Source: Actinernus sp. WN-2022 (Eukaryota > Cnidaria > Anthozoa > Actiniaria > Actinernidae). Taken from it: a stretch of 64,000 bases of DNA. The position numbers and the translations under genes were made by a program. Position 1 is the stretch's first letter. Every line of letters starts with the position of its first letter. The stretch is taken from the NCBI GenBank assembly GCA_030867875.1, contig JAOWCC010001634.1, forward strand, positions 4,077,877 through 4,141,876, given 5' to 3'. The notes beneath the pieces were generated by a model. It worked only from the letters and a program-made list of their open reading frames with translations. It made no database searches and was not told where the DNA came from. Positions 45,326 to 56,799 of this stretch are shown here, piece after piece.

Positions 45326-46772
45326 TGGTGTATTGGTGAAAGAGAGTCAAGGTTGCGGATTTTACATCAATATTTATTAGAGATTTGCACTCGTTCATAA
45401 GCCTCACGGTTAGGTTGCTAGAGACATAACGAGTCATACTTTATAAAGCCCGGTTTACCACAGGATCGTTACGATCGCAGTGACCGCGGCGATCATGGAT
45501 CGCGACCGTAACCATCTACATAATTTTTATATGGAAACCGATCTATAGTTCTATCCTGCCGATTTTACAATCCATGGAGCCCGTGGGAGGAGGACTGTGT
45601 GGCGGTTATGATTTCCGGGTACGAGTTTTTCACAAAAAGACGACTCGGAATAATAAAACATAAATCCGGGTTCGTTTTCACAATAACTTGGAAAATCGGG
45701 TTTTGGAACTATATTTTCTCTGAAAACCGGGTCTGGGCCCCATGGCGGCACATATGTACGTACCCGTATTGTGACGAATATCTTGTTCACATATCAATGA
45801 TTTATCAGTTTAGCATAGTGACCGGATAGAGCCACCATATTGCATGCATGAAGATCGAAGGTCTAGTCGTTGTCGATGCCATCATACAAAATGTCTCTAA
45901 AATTAAACTACATCTGAATGCGACAATTTCTATTAAATAGAAAATGGGAAGAACTAAATATCCTAAAACAATATATAGATTCGAGAGCACTAAATTGAGC
46001 ATGAAACAGACTGAATGAATCAAGTTGTGACAACCCCTGAGTTCGTACCCGACTAGTTATTCTTCATCAATAGTGGATACATTGCTTTGAGCTACTTTGC
46101 TATTTGAAAAAGGGACGCTTATTTATGTTTAAACTGCCAAAATGGTATAGATGGCAGCAAACGCTAAATCGTCCGATCCAATGACTACAGACATTCTTCT
46201 TAAATAACAACGACTTCTTCGCGGTCGTCGCCCCATTTTGACCGCGTGCCACAGGTGACCCAATCCGAAAAGAAACGACCGAACAAAATTACAGGAGAGC
46301 CGGCAAGCAGGCTAATTATTCTCAGTCTTCTGAGCCTTACACGGATTACTATTGTGGTCAACTTCATTCTTATTTTTTTCCCTTAAATTATTTTAATTAG
46401 AATTCAATAAAAAGGATTGACAGCCATGACCACATAACGGACTCCCATGCTCTACCAACGCGTATACTGTACAGTTATGGTGTCGGTGTCAGTGTGAGTT
46501 ATTTCTAGCCAACACAGCTACGTTTTTCACACACCTCTGCCATTTAATTAATTTTGCAAGTGCTACCTTTCCCCCATCCGGGATATTTCCATGCCTGGTA
46601 TTAAAACAGCTGATTGATAGTAAACTTGCTGAATTTGATAATCTCTCGTGAACACAAAAGACTCAATATTTATGGAAATTGCAAGGATATTGACTTGCAT
46701 TGTAGGTAAGGTACCAAAGAACTTCACTTAAACAGATGTCGCATTTATGATTGGTAAATGAGAGATGACATA
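45326..46772. other. Spacer with GCGATCG palindromic traces
   Basis: 45,460-45,520 contains CGTTACGATCGCAG and GCGATCATGGATCGCG, similar to pieces at 51,090-51,110 and 51,425-51,600. Otherwise only short unassigned frames. Confidence 0.4.
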
Positions 46773-47002
46773 CAGTGGCGGATCCAGGGAGTGGGTTCCC
46801 CCTTATCCCTGGATATCACTCAGAAATGAATAGCTAAATACATCTTTGAATATATGCTACTCAAACATAAAAAATGATCATAGAATTATCAAATGAAACC
46901 TGTTACAGATTGTAAGTATAGTTCTCTAGTATGACACTATTATTTTGCACCCCCCTATGACTCTCTTAACCCACCTTTTACAAAATCCTGGATCCGTCCC
47001 TG
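46773..47002. mobile_element. hAT-type MITE, 230 bp
   Basis: Left end CAGTGGCGGATCCAGGG and right end CCTGGATCCGTCCCTG are inverted copies of a terminal motif common to hAT elements across animals. The expected 8 bp flanks (ATGACATA and AATGAGTT) do not match well, so the duplication has decayed or the ends were altered. Confidence 0.72.
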
Positions 47003-47211
47003 AATGAGTTGTCTTCTTCATCAGTGATGGATGACTCTAGATCGGCTAAAAAAAACGCAAAACGATCCCACAAGCGCTTAGATAGAACGACTGAAGAACA
47101 GAATACTAAGTCCTAAGCGCCTGCGGATACTTTTTTGCTGTCTTTTTGGGCAGAACTTGAACATAAATCAGCATCAAAGTAATATATTCATTGCTGATAA
47201 AGACTGCAACA
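47003..47211. other. Short spacer, nothing recognised
   Basis: No coding region or repeat seen between the hAT-type MITE and the LINE tail. Confidence 0.4.
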
Positions 47212-48493
47212 ACAGATAGATAGATAGATCGTTTATTATAATTACCTTACTTCCAGCATAACTGAATTACTAAGGATCACAATTCTAAACATTAATTACG
47301 TATACTTATAAACTAATTCGATAAAATGTTATGATATTAAAACTAACAGTTAAAAGCAGCTATTTGGCTAATTCAAGACCTGTGTACTAACTTAAATGAT
47401 GTGAGTTATAGTGTCGAACACTAGAGTTGATGAAAGTGTTCCGGAATCGGTTTGTTTTACTAAGCGGAAGTGTGAAAGACCTCTTATACCGTAGTGTGAC
47501 AGAACTTTTATTGAAGTACTAGTTAAGATGGAAACATTTAAAGAGAAAAAAGAAATTGTAAAGTGTGCAAAAGGAAGTACTTATGTCATCTGTAATAACC
47601 ACTAGGCTAATCAAGACAGATGACAAATTACCTGTTTATATTAAAAGAAAAGAAATGTCAGGGTAGTCGAGGCTGCAATTATCGTAATAAAATTTAAATA
47701 TGATGTGTAAAATAAAAGGAAATCAAAAACAAACAAGCGAGACATGAATACAAGCACAATACAACACGTCATGTGATATACCGTAGATTAACATTGTACA
47801 GACAATTTCAGATAGTTTCGTAACATTTTATAAGTAGATATTTATACCTAAGTTTGAAGCTGGATCTCTAGATCTCGTCATGAATTTAAGTGAATCATCT
47901 ATAGTATTCCAAATTTTTGGACCGAAGTATCTTATATTAAATTTACCGAAGTTCGTGCGAATCTGTGGAAGATAGTAGGAAGCTTTTGAGGCTAATCTTG
48001 TATTATAAGAGTGTATGTCACTAGTGAAAGTAAAAAATGAATTAAATACTTGGGGAAGCAGACCATTATAGAACTGATACATGAAAAAGACAGTTTGAAA
48101 TGTTATTAGGTCTGTAAACTTTAAAATATTTAGGTTTAGGAAAACAAGATTAGTATGAGCATCGAATTTGGAGAAAGTGCCGGATGATGCGAATAGCTTT
48201 CTTTTGAAGTATTGTAATTGGTTTAATGTTAGTATTGTAGGTATTGCCCCATATAATGAGGCCATAAATTAAATGGGGATAAATTAAAGAATAATACAAT
48301 TGAGATAGAGTATCAATATTGATATAATGTCTTAATTTTGAAAGTATACCAATGCTTCTTGAGATTTTTTTTGAGACTGCCGAAATATGGTCTTTCCAAT
48401 TTAGACTAGAATCAATCATTATTCCCAAATATTTAATACTATTTACATGTTTAATATTTTGATCATTGATTTTTATTTGGACCGAGTGATTAA
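47212..48493 (-). mobile_element. LINE (CR1/Jockey-like), 3' part of RT and tail
   Basis: On the minus strand 48,512-48,150 gives SIKYLGIMIDSSLNWKDHI, LYYSLIYPHLIYGLIIWG and ILQKKAIRII, standard C-terminal RT motifs. A frameshift leads to 48,265-47,828 with LNLNILKFTDL and RYFGPKIWNTIDD. A ~600 bp AT-rich 3' UTR follows and ends in TATC/GATA tandem units at 47,214-47,230. The same LINE continues upstream at 50,554 beyond an inserted element. It is defective through frameshifts and the insertion. Confidence 0.85.
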
Positions 48494-48747
48494 GGTTACC
48501 GGATACCTTCAAAACGAAAAAGATGGGAAAAAATGTTTTTCACACAGAACTGTAGTTTTAGTAGTAGTGTCTCATATACCAAAAACTCCGTTCAAAGAAA
48601 TGTTATATTGACGGAGAAATACCAAAAGGAAGTTTTTAACCGGAAGTAAAAGGTTCTTTTTGATTGACAGCAGATCAATAAACATATGACAAGTGCTCAC
48701 TCACCCGTAACGACGGTGTGGGAAATCATTTCATATACCAATGTTTA

Positions 48748-49290
48748 TGTCTCTATCAATTCCAAGCCCGCCCATGCCCCCCCGGGCATTTGTGGGGATT
48801 TTGTCATTTTGGAATCAGAACGTTGCAAATGCCCCACCGTGGGGCCAGCTAAGTTATGCAAATGCCCCACCTCTGGGCAAGTATAGCGAACGCGCCAAAT
48901 TTCTTCGCCGTTTCAAAGCCACATTTCACCGCTTTTCTTTATTAAAGTAATGCAGTACTCACCTTCAAACACTTTCGTAAGTGCCCCCAAATCCCACATT
49001 CACTAGCCAGTTCCCAACAAACCGCACACTTCACACCGAAACTGGAAAATTCCTAACGTCATGTTCACGGATGACTTTTCCGCCGCCGTTGATCGATGAA
49101 GCAAGCACGTGTTGATCAGTTGAGCAAAACAAAATCAAACAAAGAGGAGGGGTGGGATATTTTTTTGACAAATGCCCCGGGCCCGGGCTTGCGCAAAACA
49201 AATGCCCCACCCCAGGGACAGATAGGTTGTCAAATGCCCCATCTTGCCCGGAGGGGGGGGGGATGGGCGGGCTTGGAATTGATAGAGACA
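48748..49290. mobile_element. 543 bp nested MITE with TTA duplication
   Basis: Ends TGTCTCTATCAATTCCAAGC and its inverse GCTTGGAATTGATAGAGACA are followed inward by CCGCCCAT and a C or G run. TTA flanks both sides (48,745-48,747 and 49,291-49,293). The interior holds repeated AATGCCCCACC / ATGCCCC units. A related end lies at 45,041. No transposase. Confidence 0.85.
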
Positions 49291-49386
49291 TTACGTTTAT
49301 TGAGAAAAGTTTTTCCACACACGATTCCACAATTCCATCGGATGTTGGCCTTATATCTTACAAAAATCAAGCAGGATGCCCTAACC

Positions 49387-49752
49387 CTAAACCCTTAGCT
49401 TGAAAAACAAAGAAAAAAGAAAAGAAAAACGAGGCCAAACAATGCATACGACTACAATTACAAAGCCAAATAAGAGTCCTCGCAAAACCCGACAAGCGTT
49501 CGTATTTTCACTTTCAGACAGTGCCGATTGGTCCACATCTGAACATAAAGTAGAATTGATAAGAGCTAGCCGAGAGAATATTTGTTTCCAAGAAAGCTTA
49601 GATGGAAACGTAGTTTGGCGGTGACCCTGAATCGGTTGAACCACGATCTCGCTATTGCCGTGCTGTTTCAGACGTGGTGTTTCAGACGCCTGCGAATCGC
49701 TGTCTCTTCTACTAACTATGCTGGCATTCAAGGCGTCTATATAGGTGTTCAC
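49387..49752 (-). CDS. Unassigned 121 aa frame with C-terminal membrane segment
   Basis: Frame inside the 2,057 bp element. The N-terminal 85 residues are polar. It ends with a hydrophobic stretch (LLFGFVIVVVCIVW) and an aromatic tail, so a tail-anchored form is imaginable. No family recognised, no ribosome context, and other frames overlap it. It may be chance or a captured host fragment. Confidence 0.2.
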   Translation of the reverse strand: MNTYIDALNASIVSRRDSDSQASETPRLKQHGNSEIVVQPIQGHRQTTFPSKLSWKQIFSRLALINSTLCSDVDQSALSESENTNACRVLRGLLFGFVIVVVCIVWPRFSFLFSLFFKLRV

Positions 49753-50553
49753 CTTGGCTTCAGTGTCCCTCGAGGTCTTTTCGTCTTTCCCATTTTTCTA
49801 GCCTGGGAAACCAGCTGACTCTTACCGCTACCATTTTTCAAGTCACACAAAAAAGAACAAACATCGGCGCGTTGCTTTGATCGGAAATCAACATTGGCGG
49901 GAAATCTTGACAGATAGTTGAACTGTGATGAGAAATGATTGGCCAAGAGCTTGCTAATTGTTGGAGAGACGGGGCTTCAGATTCACGCACGACAGACGGG
50001 TAATTTTTTGAAGTGCTATTTTCTCGCTTTCGATTTTCAATCAAAATAGAGTTTTAAAAAAGCTCCCACTCAAGAGGAATATATTCGATTTGTGCAAACG
50101 TTTCACAAAATGTCAATTGATATCTCAGCTGCAAAACCGTGTCGGGGAATTGGGAAATTCTTAAAAGAGAGCTCTTGACGACGTTTCCCGCATATCTACT
50201 CGGATTATTTTTCGCCTTTTCACGGAAAGCATGATAACTTTTGAACTAAATCGAATTTTGAAATTCCCCGACACCCTTTTGTAATACGATTCCTCTGAAA
50301 TGCGACAAAGCAAACAGATTTTTAAACTTTAAAATATTTTCGGAGTCGGAACTTCTGAAAGCCATCTCACTAGATCGGAGAAACGGGATGGCGGAAAATT
50401 CGAGATTTTCAAAGAACTCAAAACTTTTTATGTTTTCTTGTAGCCAATTTTATAAGCTTTAAAATGATACATGGATGATTTATCTACGATGTTTCCTCGA
50501 GGCGCTACATAATTTAGACTGGAAACGCACCCTGAAGGTATCCGGTAACCTAA

Positions 50554-50930
50554 AGTTTCTTTTGAGGAGGGTGAAATATAAAAAAAAATGTTTTATCAAT
50601 ATTTAAAGACCGAGTTTATTAGCACAAAGCCAGGTATTAATATTAATTAGTTGTTGGTTAACAATAGATTCTAAGCTTAACAAACTCTTATTCGCAAAAA
50701 TAAATTGGAATCATCAGCAAAAAGGTGGAATTCAAAAGTCTGAGAAGAGTTATGAAAATCATTAACGTAAAGAAGGAAAAGTAGAGGTCCTAGAACTGAC
50801 TTGACGTACACCACATGTAATAGATTGATGATCAGAGTTAGTGTCAGCAACAGAAACAAATAGTTTTCTGTCCTACTAGTACTGATTGGCACATGATATA
50901 CTTTTCCGCCTACAATCGGTGCCTGCATTC
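50554..50930 (-). mobile_element. LINE (CR1/Jockey-like), RT core part
   Basis: Encodes VLGPLLFLLYVNDF and FADDSNLFL (RT motifs 4 and 5, with FADD in place of YADD), then, after a frameshift, QQLININTWL and NIDKT-like text up to the insertion at 50,550. The 5' part is missing beyond ~50,930. It continues at 48,490 on the other side of the inserted element. Confidence 0.85.
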
Positions 50931-51127
50931 TCCAGCGTGTTTAGCGAAACAAATCATCCTTTAGACATAAACAGGAGTCCATTACCCGGAGCGTTATCGT
51001 TTCTCCTTACCAGATTATTTTTAGATTTTATATCTAATGCCATACGTATTGTTTGCTTTCATCGCGAATGTAGGCTGGTTTTCATTTGGTCGTTCGCTGC
51101 GATCGCTGTAAAGGTGAGTCGGCTTTA

Positions 51128-51423
51128 GGGACCGGACATTGTATAGCGGTAGGGGGGGGGGGGGGGGGGGGGGGGCTACTAGATCTGCATTGTGGCTTGC
51201 CCCAAAAAATGTGACCTTGCAGTTCTCTGGTCTCACAACATAATGACCCTCCCCTTAGATAAGCCTATAAATATATTTAACCTATAAAAGAGGAGCTTAA
51301 AAAAATGTGACACCCCCCCCCCCCCCCCCTTAAATGGGAGCATAAATAATCGTGACCCCCCCCCCCCCCCCCCCTACAAATCTAGTAGTCCCCCTTCCCC
51401 ACCGCTAAATAATGTCCGGTCCC
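51128..51423. mobile_element. Poly-G Harbinger-type MITE 2 (296 bp, TTA duplication)
   Basis: Ends GGGACCGGACATTGTATAGC / CGCTAAATAATGTCCGGTCC(C) are flanked by TTA at 51,125-51,127 and 51,424-51,426. A ~25 G run lies inside the left end and several C runs toward the right, with CTACTAGAT mirrored near both. Same architecture as 42,939-43,229 but different end sequence. Confidence 0.85.
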
Positions 51424-51426
51424 TTA

Positions 51427-51845
51427 TAGCGATCGTAGTGGTAACATGGAATCTACTCTCAAGCTGTCATAGCGATTACGATCGCCAGGATAGAACTATT
51501 GTTGTACCCGATAGCTCGGTTCAGTCCATTTGATAGCAGTATATAATCGCTACGATTGACAAGTACTTTTTTCAGCGGTCGCCGGTCGCTGCGATCGGAG
51601 AAACGGGCATATGGGATATAATTTAGCATGGGGAGTGTCATACTTTTTCTAACCCCCCAAAATAGAGGGTCGTAAAAATTGGGCAACTGAAAAAGGGTTG
51701 GCTGTAGGGGGAGGGGCAAAATATTTCATACTTATTGTCCGGGTAGGGTTATATATTTTTAGACTTTTTCATTTCATTCAGCCATAACTTATGGTACGGA
51801 CCTCGTACTCAGATAATGAGAGGTAGATACTTGTAACTTCCGGCA
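51427..51845. other. Spacer with GCGATCG-rich palindromic traces
   Basis: Repeated TAGCGATTACGATCGC and GGTCGCTGCGATCGG pieces (51,425-51,605), then a G-run remnant at 51,620-51,720. No gene recognised. Confidence 0.4.
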
Positions 51846-51849
51846 CTCT

Positions 51850-52085
51850 CTTTCTTCGACATTTTGGAAAAAGAGTTCTGACAGTTTTATAGCTACTTTC
51901 CGCACACCTGGCCGACGCCGCACAAGTACCCTCCATCTCCCAGCCATTGCAACATTTCAATTGCCGGCCAATATACAGTTATACAATATACAGTTTGAAA
52001 CTCAAAGGAAGAAATAAAAGCCAAATCTAGTTACACTGAGATCCTATATCGAATATAACTAGTTCCCCGGATCGGAACTGATGCA
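51850..52085. repeat. Partner block of 44.40-44.76 kb
   Basis: TTTATAGCTACTTTCCGCAC with CACCTGG in direct orientation, and 51,990-52,080 matching the inverse of 44,406-44,500. Confidence 0.55.
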
Positions 52086-52149
52086 AATCGGAAATCCACA
52101 GTTATGGAGTTCTGCGTAAACACGTTTATTTGTTCCGAAAAAGCGGGCT

Positions 52150-52449
52150 TCATGTGTGTAACGCAATCTCAGCTGTTGACAGTTGAACTACGTACGGCAG
52201 ACCTGTTTATAAAGCCGCTACCAAATCTCTACGAAACCACATGAAAGGTACATATTAAGCCATTACAGTTACTTTTTAACATTCCTAACAGTGAATAGTT
52301 CAACTGTAGATCATTCGGATTGACTTAGAAGTCTCATAAAGGTAGTCTATCAATTGAAAGTTGTCGGCGCTCCGGCATGAGTAAAGATTCAACAATCATG
52401 TCATCGCAAAAATACCGCTAAAAGCCACTGATTTTGTACATAATTGGTA
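52150..52449 (-). repeat. Inverted partner of the 42.58-42.89 kb repeat
   Basis: Reverse complement matches 42,576-42,890 along about 300 bp with scattered substitutions and small indels. Confidence 0.82.
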
Positions 52450-55444
52450 ATTGGCGTAAGATGCCCTGAAAATTCGTAGTTTTAATTGCCAAAAAAATGT
52501 ATTGCCTGTATTTGAAGAAGAACCATTGCTCTTTCGCTAGGTTATACTATAATATAGCCAGGTCATGTATCATTGGAAATTTTGGCTTCTCAATTTGGTC
52601 ATTATTTTGCGTACCAAAAATGTCTAAAATTAATAAAATAATGAAAAATCGCTAAAATAGTTAATTTGTACTCAAATTAAATAAACAACCCATGAAAAGA
52701 GAAATCATTATCTTTTCTTTCTACTTAGCTGCACAGTATTGCTATAAATTTATATTTTCATTTTTAGGCGAGCCGTTAACGATGTGTGGTATCGAGCTCC
52801 TAAAAACCGGTCTGAGAGCCGTAAAACTGATTTGGTCGCCGTTTGGCTAAAATAAAAATAAAATTCAACTAAAAGTTATGTTTATATGAATCACTCACCC
52901 AAGCCATTATTCTGAGAAAGTTTGAGGAATTTCATTTTTTCTCATCCTAAACACTTTAGGTGATATTTACTGACGGCCGCTCTTAAGAACTTACCGTCAC
53001 CTCGTTTAAGAAAGCATATTATACAAATTAAACTGTACAAAAGGGATCGCCATCATTAAATTAGGCTAGAAAAATATCACAAAGAAAATATTTAATGTCA
53101 TATATGTCAAATGTGACCGTTCTTTAAATCTTTCCAAGATATTAGAGTCATATGCAGAGCCGCTTTACGTCTTCAGAAAGAAACGTAAAATCATGATTAT
53201 AAATCGATTATTTTGTATGCGAACAGTCAATCGACGATACCGACAGGCTACAACCTTCGCGCTTGAAAAACTTAAAATCCGTTATAAAATTGCGGTAGCG
53301 AGGTTTTAAATCTTAAAATCAAGCCGGTAGAAGTGCTGTTACCAATACACTGTCATCGAAGAGAACAGAGGATTTCTACGTGTAATTTTGACTGTTATAG
53401 GTTCGCAATGGATTGTGGTCGGATGTCAGCCGCCATATTTTTCAGAATGGTGGATTGTGTTCTAGTTGAAGGGGTTCTATATATTATATTAAATCTTACG
53501 AATTCAGTAAGTGTGCGCAGTAGCAGTTGATATATTTGCTATCTTAATCAGAGACGCTGATCAAGGCTGGGATAACAGAGCGACACTGATTCCTATTTGT
53601 CCTCAAAGTTTCGCTTGAATATTGATCAGCGAACCATTCTACCAAAATGTGGATTAGCGTTAAGTTGATAGAATTAGAATACTCGATATACACACTGTCT
53701 GCAGGTGACTCGGAATCACACTGAATAAAAGGAGGTGTATGAAAAGTATTCATTATACGATTTATTGATGATATATTTCCTGTTCACTGCATTTGGGCCA
53801 AGCTCTGTTGTGTGGGCCCTACCACGCTTTCTTTCATTTATATTCTAGTTCGCATTTTTGTAACGAAGTCTATTCGTGATAAAAGCATTAATAAATAAAA
53901 AATATCACCAGTCCGATTTAAACCATAACGATAGCTAGATTTTCGGTAAGGCTTTTAAAACAGAAATATGTAAAGTAAAGTTTGCGCTATCTAAACAACT
54001 TCACTTTACCAGTAGGCTAAGTTTAGAAAGCATGTTACCGACCTTTTCGCTCTCAAGCTGGTAATGGCCAGCACTGCTCAGTGGAGACAACAATTAATAT
54101 ACCACAGTTCCAAGTGTCAATAGTTTCTAATATCGACTGCCAATCTCTTTGGCTAACTGAGGCATGAGTGTTAGTGCAAGGAGTTTATACATAAACTACC
54201 CTCGTTCCATAAAGATTATTGTTGTAATTAATATTTTAATCATTGTTATTTCTACTTTAATAACAGAATTTATCATACAGTTTAACGCGATGATAACTGA
54301 ATGTGTTTATTTGCATATCATTAATAGTTTATGAAAGAAGCGAAGGGAGCAACGCGAAATATCACGTCGATATAAAACATATTGGTTTCTACTTTAATTT
54401 TTTACAGTGAAATAGAGACAAAATGAATCAATATACTGACAGCAAAAAGAAAGTCAACGTAAAGTCTTGTTATTAAGAGCGCAAACATGGCTTTGACCAA
54501 CGCAGCAGGAAAACCAGATCATGTATAAACTAAAAAAAATTACATGCAAAGAAGTTATTACACAGTGCACGAAAAATTGTATGGCAGTCTTTTACAAGTT
54601 AGTTTTTGTTCTCCTGAAAATCGTCCTATGATTAACCACGAGCACGAATGCAGTTTATATGGAGCCAAGAAAGAAAGTAGTCAGTTAAGACGTTGCGTTG
54701 GCCGAGGGCCGAATCGCCGCTGATCCTAGGCAGGTGTGTGTTAACGCATGCTGTGATTGCACAGTGTACAGCACCGGACCACCATCTGTTCCCTGTTTGG
54801 GACAGCATGCTTGTGGCAGCTAAGTTACGAGCTACTTTAGAAAATTTCGTTTCTTAATGCTTCAATAACGAAAGTATATATTGCTATAAAGGAAAAAATA
54901 AAATAAATTTGCTGTGGTAGAACTTGTTATACCGTTAGAGTTATTGGCGTAACTAGAACTGTGCGTTACTGCCGAAGCTCTACTGAACTCGCCGAGCGGC
55001 GTAAAGCCTAAATTTCGGTGAATATTTTGGAATTATTTAGAATTCGCGAAAACACTATATAATCTTTCTTATCGAAATTATTGCACATTCGGGATATAAT
55101 CTTAATTCAAGTTCATAGCTCAGTTACGCCTCAGTTAGAGCGTCTCAATTATACAATATCAATTCAAGAGTTTTTAACTTCAGCAAACAAGAAGTGATGT
55201 TCATTTTCTTTGGAAAACCCGGCATGCATGTTAGACGTGGAGTACTTGCTTATGTTTTGTTATGATAATTGTTTAATACACATATTCAAGCACAAACAGT
55301 GATTTACAAGATGCTTACGATAATCGCATAAAACTAGCTGTAGGGAAGTTACAATCATCTTAAAGGGACTGGACCAAATTATTGAAATAAACACTGGTTA
55401 CACATCATGAATAATATATATGTATTACTTCCAATGAAAAGCAG
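52450..55444. other. 3.0 kb spacer, nothing recognised
   Basis: AT-rich. Only short frames (for example 53,333-53,530 + and 53,544-53,753 -) with no recognisable domain, and no repeat or target duplication noticed. Confidence 0.45.
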
Positions 55445-55560
55445 GGATAATCATATGGATTCGAGTGCAATTCGGGATATAATTTGAACGAGTGAGTTTT
55501 TCAGAGTATGAAAAGTGCATGAGCTCGTACACCGAATGTAATCCAATTCACGAGTACTGG
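55445..55560. repeat. GAGTGCAATT repeat fragment
   Basis: TTCGAGTGCAATTCGGGATA and GAACGAGTGAGTTTT match the repeat at 37,220-37,260. The right arm is diverged. Confidence 0.55.
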
Positions 55561-55923
55561 TTGGATATATTTTGCTTACATCTGGTGTATTACATGATTT
55601 GGCACTGGTGTTTAACATAAATATAGCTGCTCTCAGACAATAAGATTCGAGAAAACATTGCAAATATATTATGAAAAAAACTCATTGATTATTAGTCAAC
55701 ACTATCATTGTTATCTGTATAACAAAGTACTACAAAGTATCTAGAAATATCATATAATTAACTTTAAAAACATTTGTTTCCTCAGTTTTGAGTATTAGTT
55801 CTGTTTCTAAGTCAGTTCGGTTTTTGTTGCGGTGGTTTCGAAGAGCTCTAAAGGAGACAAACGCTATTCCTAAACATTTGCCGGGCCTGAACCTTACGGT
55901 GCAGGTGCGAAGATATGATGTTT

Positions 55924-55992
55924 ATCCTCGAGAGTTAAAACATTTCACGAGTGAGCACAGCGAAAAGAGTGAAATGTTTTTGACTCGAGAGC
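55924..55992. repeat. Short inverted repeat with CTCGAGAGT arms
   Basis: CTCGAGAGTTAAAACATTTC and GAAATGTTTTTGACTCGAGA are inverted around a ~28 nt loop that includes GAGTGAGCACAGCG. Confidence 0.65.
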
Positions 55993-56109
55993 ATAAATTT
56001 CACATATTCGCAGCATCGTATAATATTCTTTTTATTAATATTCATGTGCATGGAACTCCTGAGAACTCTACTGTCAGGGTGCGGTCCGTTTGTTGAATAG
56101 GGTGGATAC

Positions 56110-56537
56110 TGCTATATGATTGGCTGCATGCACGCAGTAAAACCTTGACAAGTTCCAATGATGTAGCATTGATTATCAATGATGTTGAGGATGAAACTCA
56201 TTTCATGTTCAACTGTGCTTCATATGCTGACATCGGGAAGGTACTAATTCATGAGATCAGTACACATTATCACAATTTTCTACAGTTAGATAATGATCAC
56301 AAGATTTTGTTCTTATTCAACAATGTTGATCCATTTGTATGTAAAAAAGTAGGATACTTCATCTTTGAAGCATTTGATCGGAAAAACCGATCGCTTACAC
56401 CGTACCGCAGAGATTTAAAATTGTTCGCTTCGTGACAGCTCATTTACTTGTAAAGCAATACCATTTATGTATATGGAATGCTAATAAAGTTGTATTGTAT
56501 TGTATTGTATTGTATTGTATTGTATTGTATTGATTAG
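56110..56537 (+). mobile_element. 5'-truncated LINE 3' end with (TTGTA)n tail
   Basis: 56,145-56,435 encodes DVEDETHFMFNCASYADI and KILFLFNNVDPFVCKKVGYF, the C-terminal domain (Cys box with ETHF..NC) found at the end of many LINE RT proteins. It ends at a stop near 56,435. A ~60 bp UTR with AATAAAG is followed by TATTG tandem units, 56,494-56,532. The 5' part is lost. Confidence 0.75.
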
Positions 56538-56648
56538 CTACCTCGAACACTTATTTGTTCACTTATGTTCTAGACGTGGTAAAATTCTGATGAGGCAAAA
56601 AAAAAACTATACGATGGACCAGTTAACCTATACGATAGACCAGGTAAC

Positions 56649-56754
56649 CTATTATTGGGTTGCAATCAATCCCAGGAGATTCAAAAGACAAAGACGCGGC
56701 AGCCATGTTGGAGGACGGAACAAAAGACACTAATGAGGAATCTTTAGTTAACTT

Positions 56755-56785
<31 letters not shown>

Positions 56786-56799
56786 CAACCCAAGAATAC
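56649..56799. mobile_element. ISL2EU-type MITE, 151 bp, copy 1
   Basis: Left CTATTATTGGGTTGCA and right TGCAACCCAAGAATAC, then GCAGCCATGTTGGAGGA mirrored by TCCAACATGGCCGC and GTGACGTCATG. The first ~16 bases and the TGACGTCA/GGCGGCCATG blocks match the right terminal repeat of the 27.2-32.8 kb transposon. GATAGACCAG occurs on both sides of the insertion and once more upstream, so the target was a short tandem repeat. Confidence 0.72.

Larger units (their letters stand above)
48494..50550. mobile_element. 2,057 bp Harbinger-type element inserted in the LINE
   Basis: Ends GGTTACCGGATACCTTCA / TGAAGGTATCCGGTAACC are flanked by TAA on both sides (48,491-48,493 and 50,551-50,553). It splits the LINE reverse transcriptase between the region after the FADD box and the IKYLGI box, which fixes the order of events. 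The 3 bp target fits PIF/Harbinger. No transposase was recognised. It contains a 543 bp nested element and a 121-codon minus-strand frame (49,387-49,752). Confidence 0.88.
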
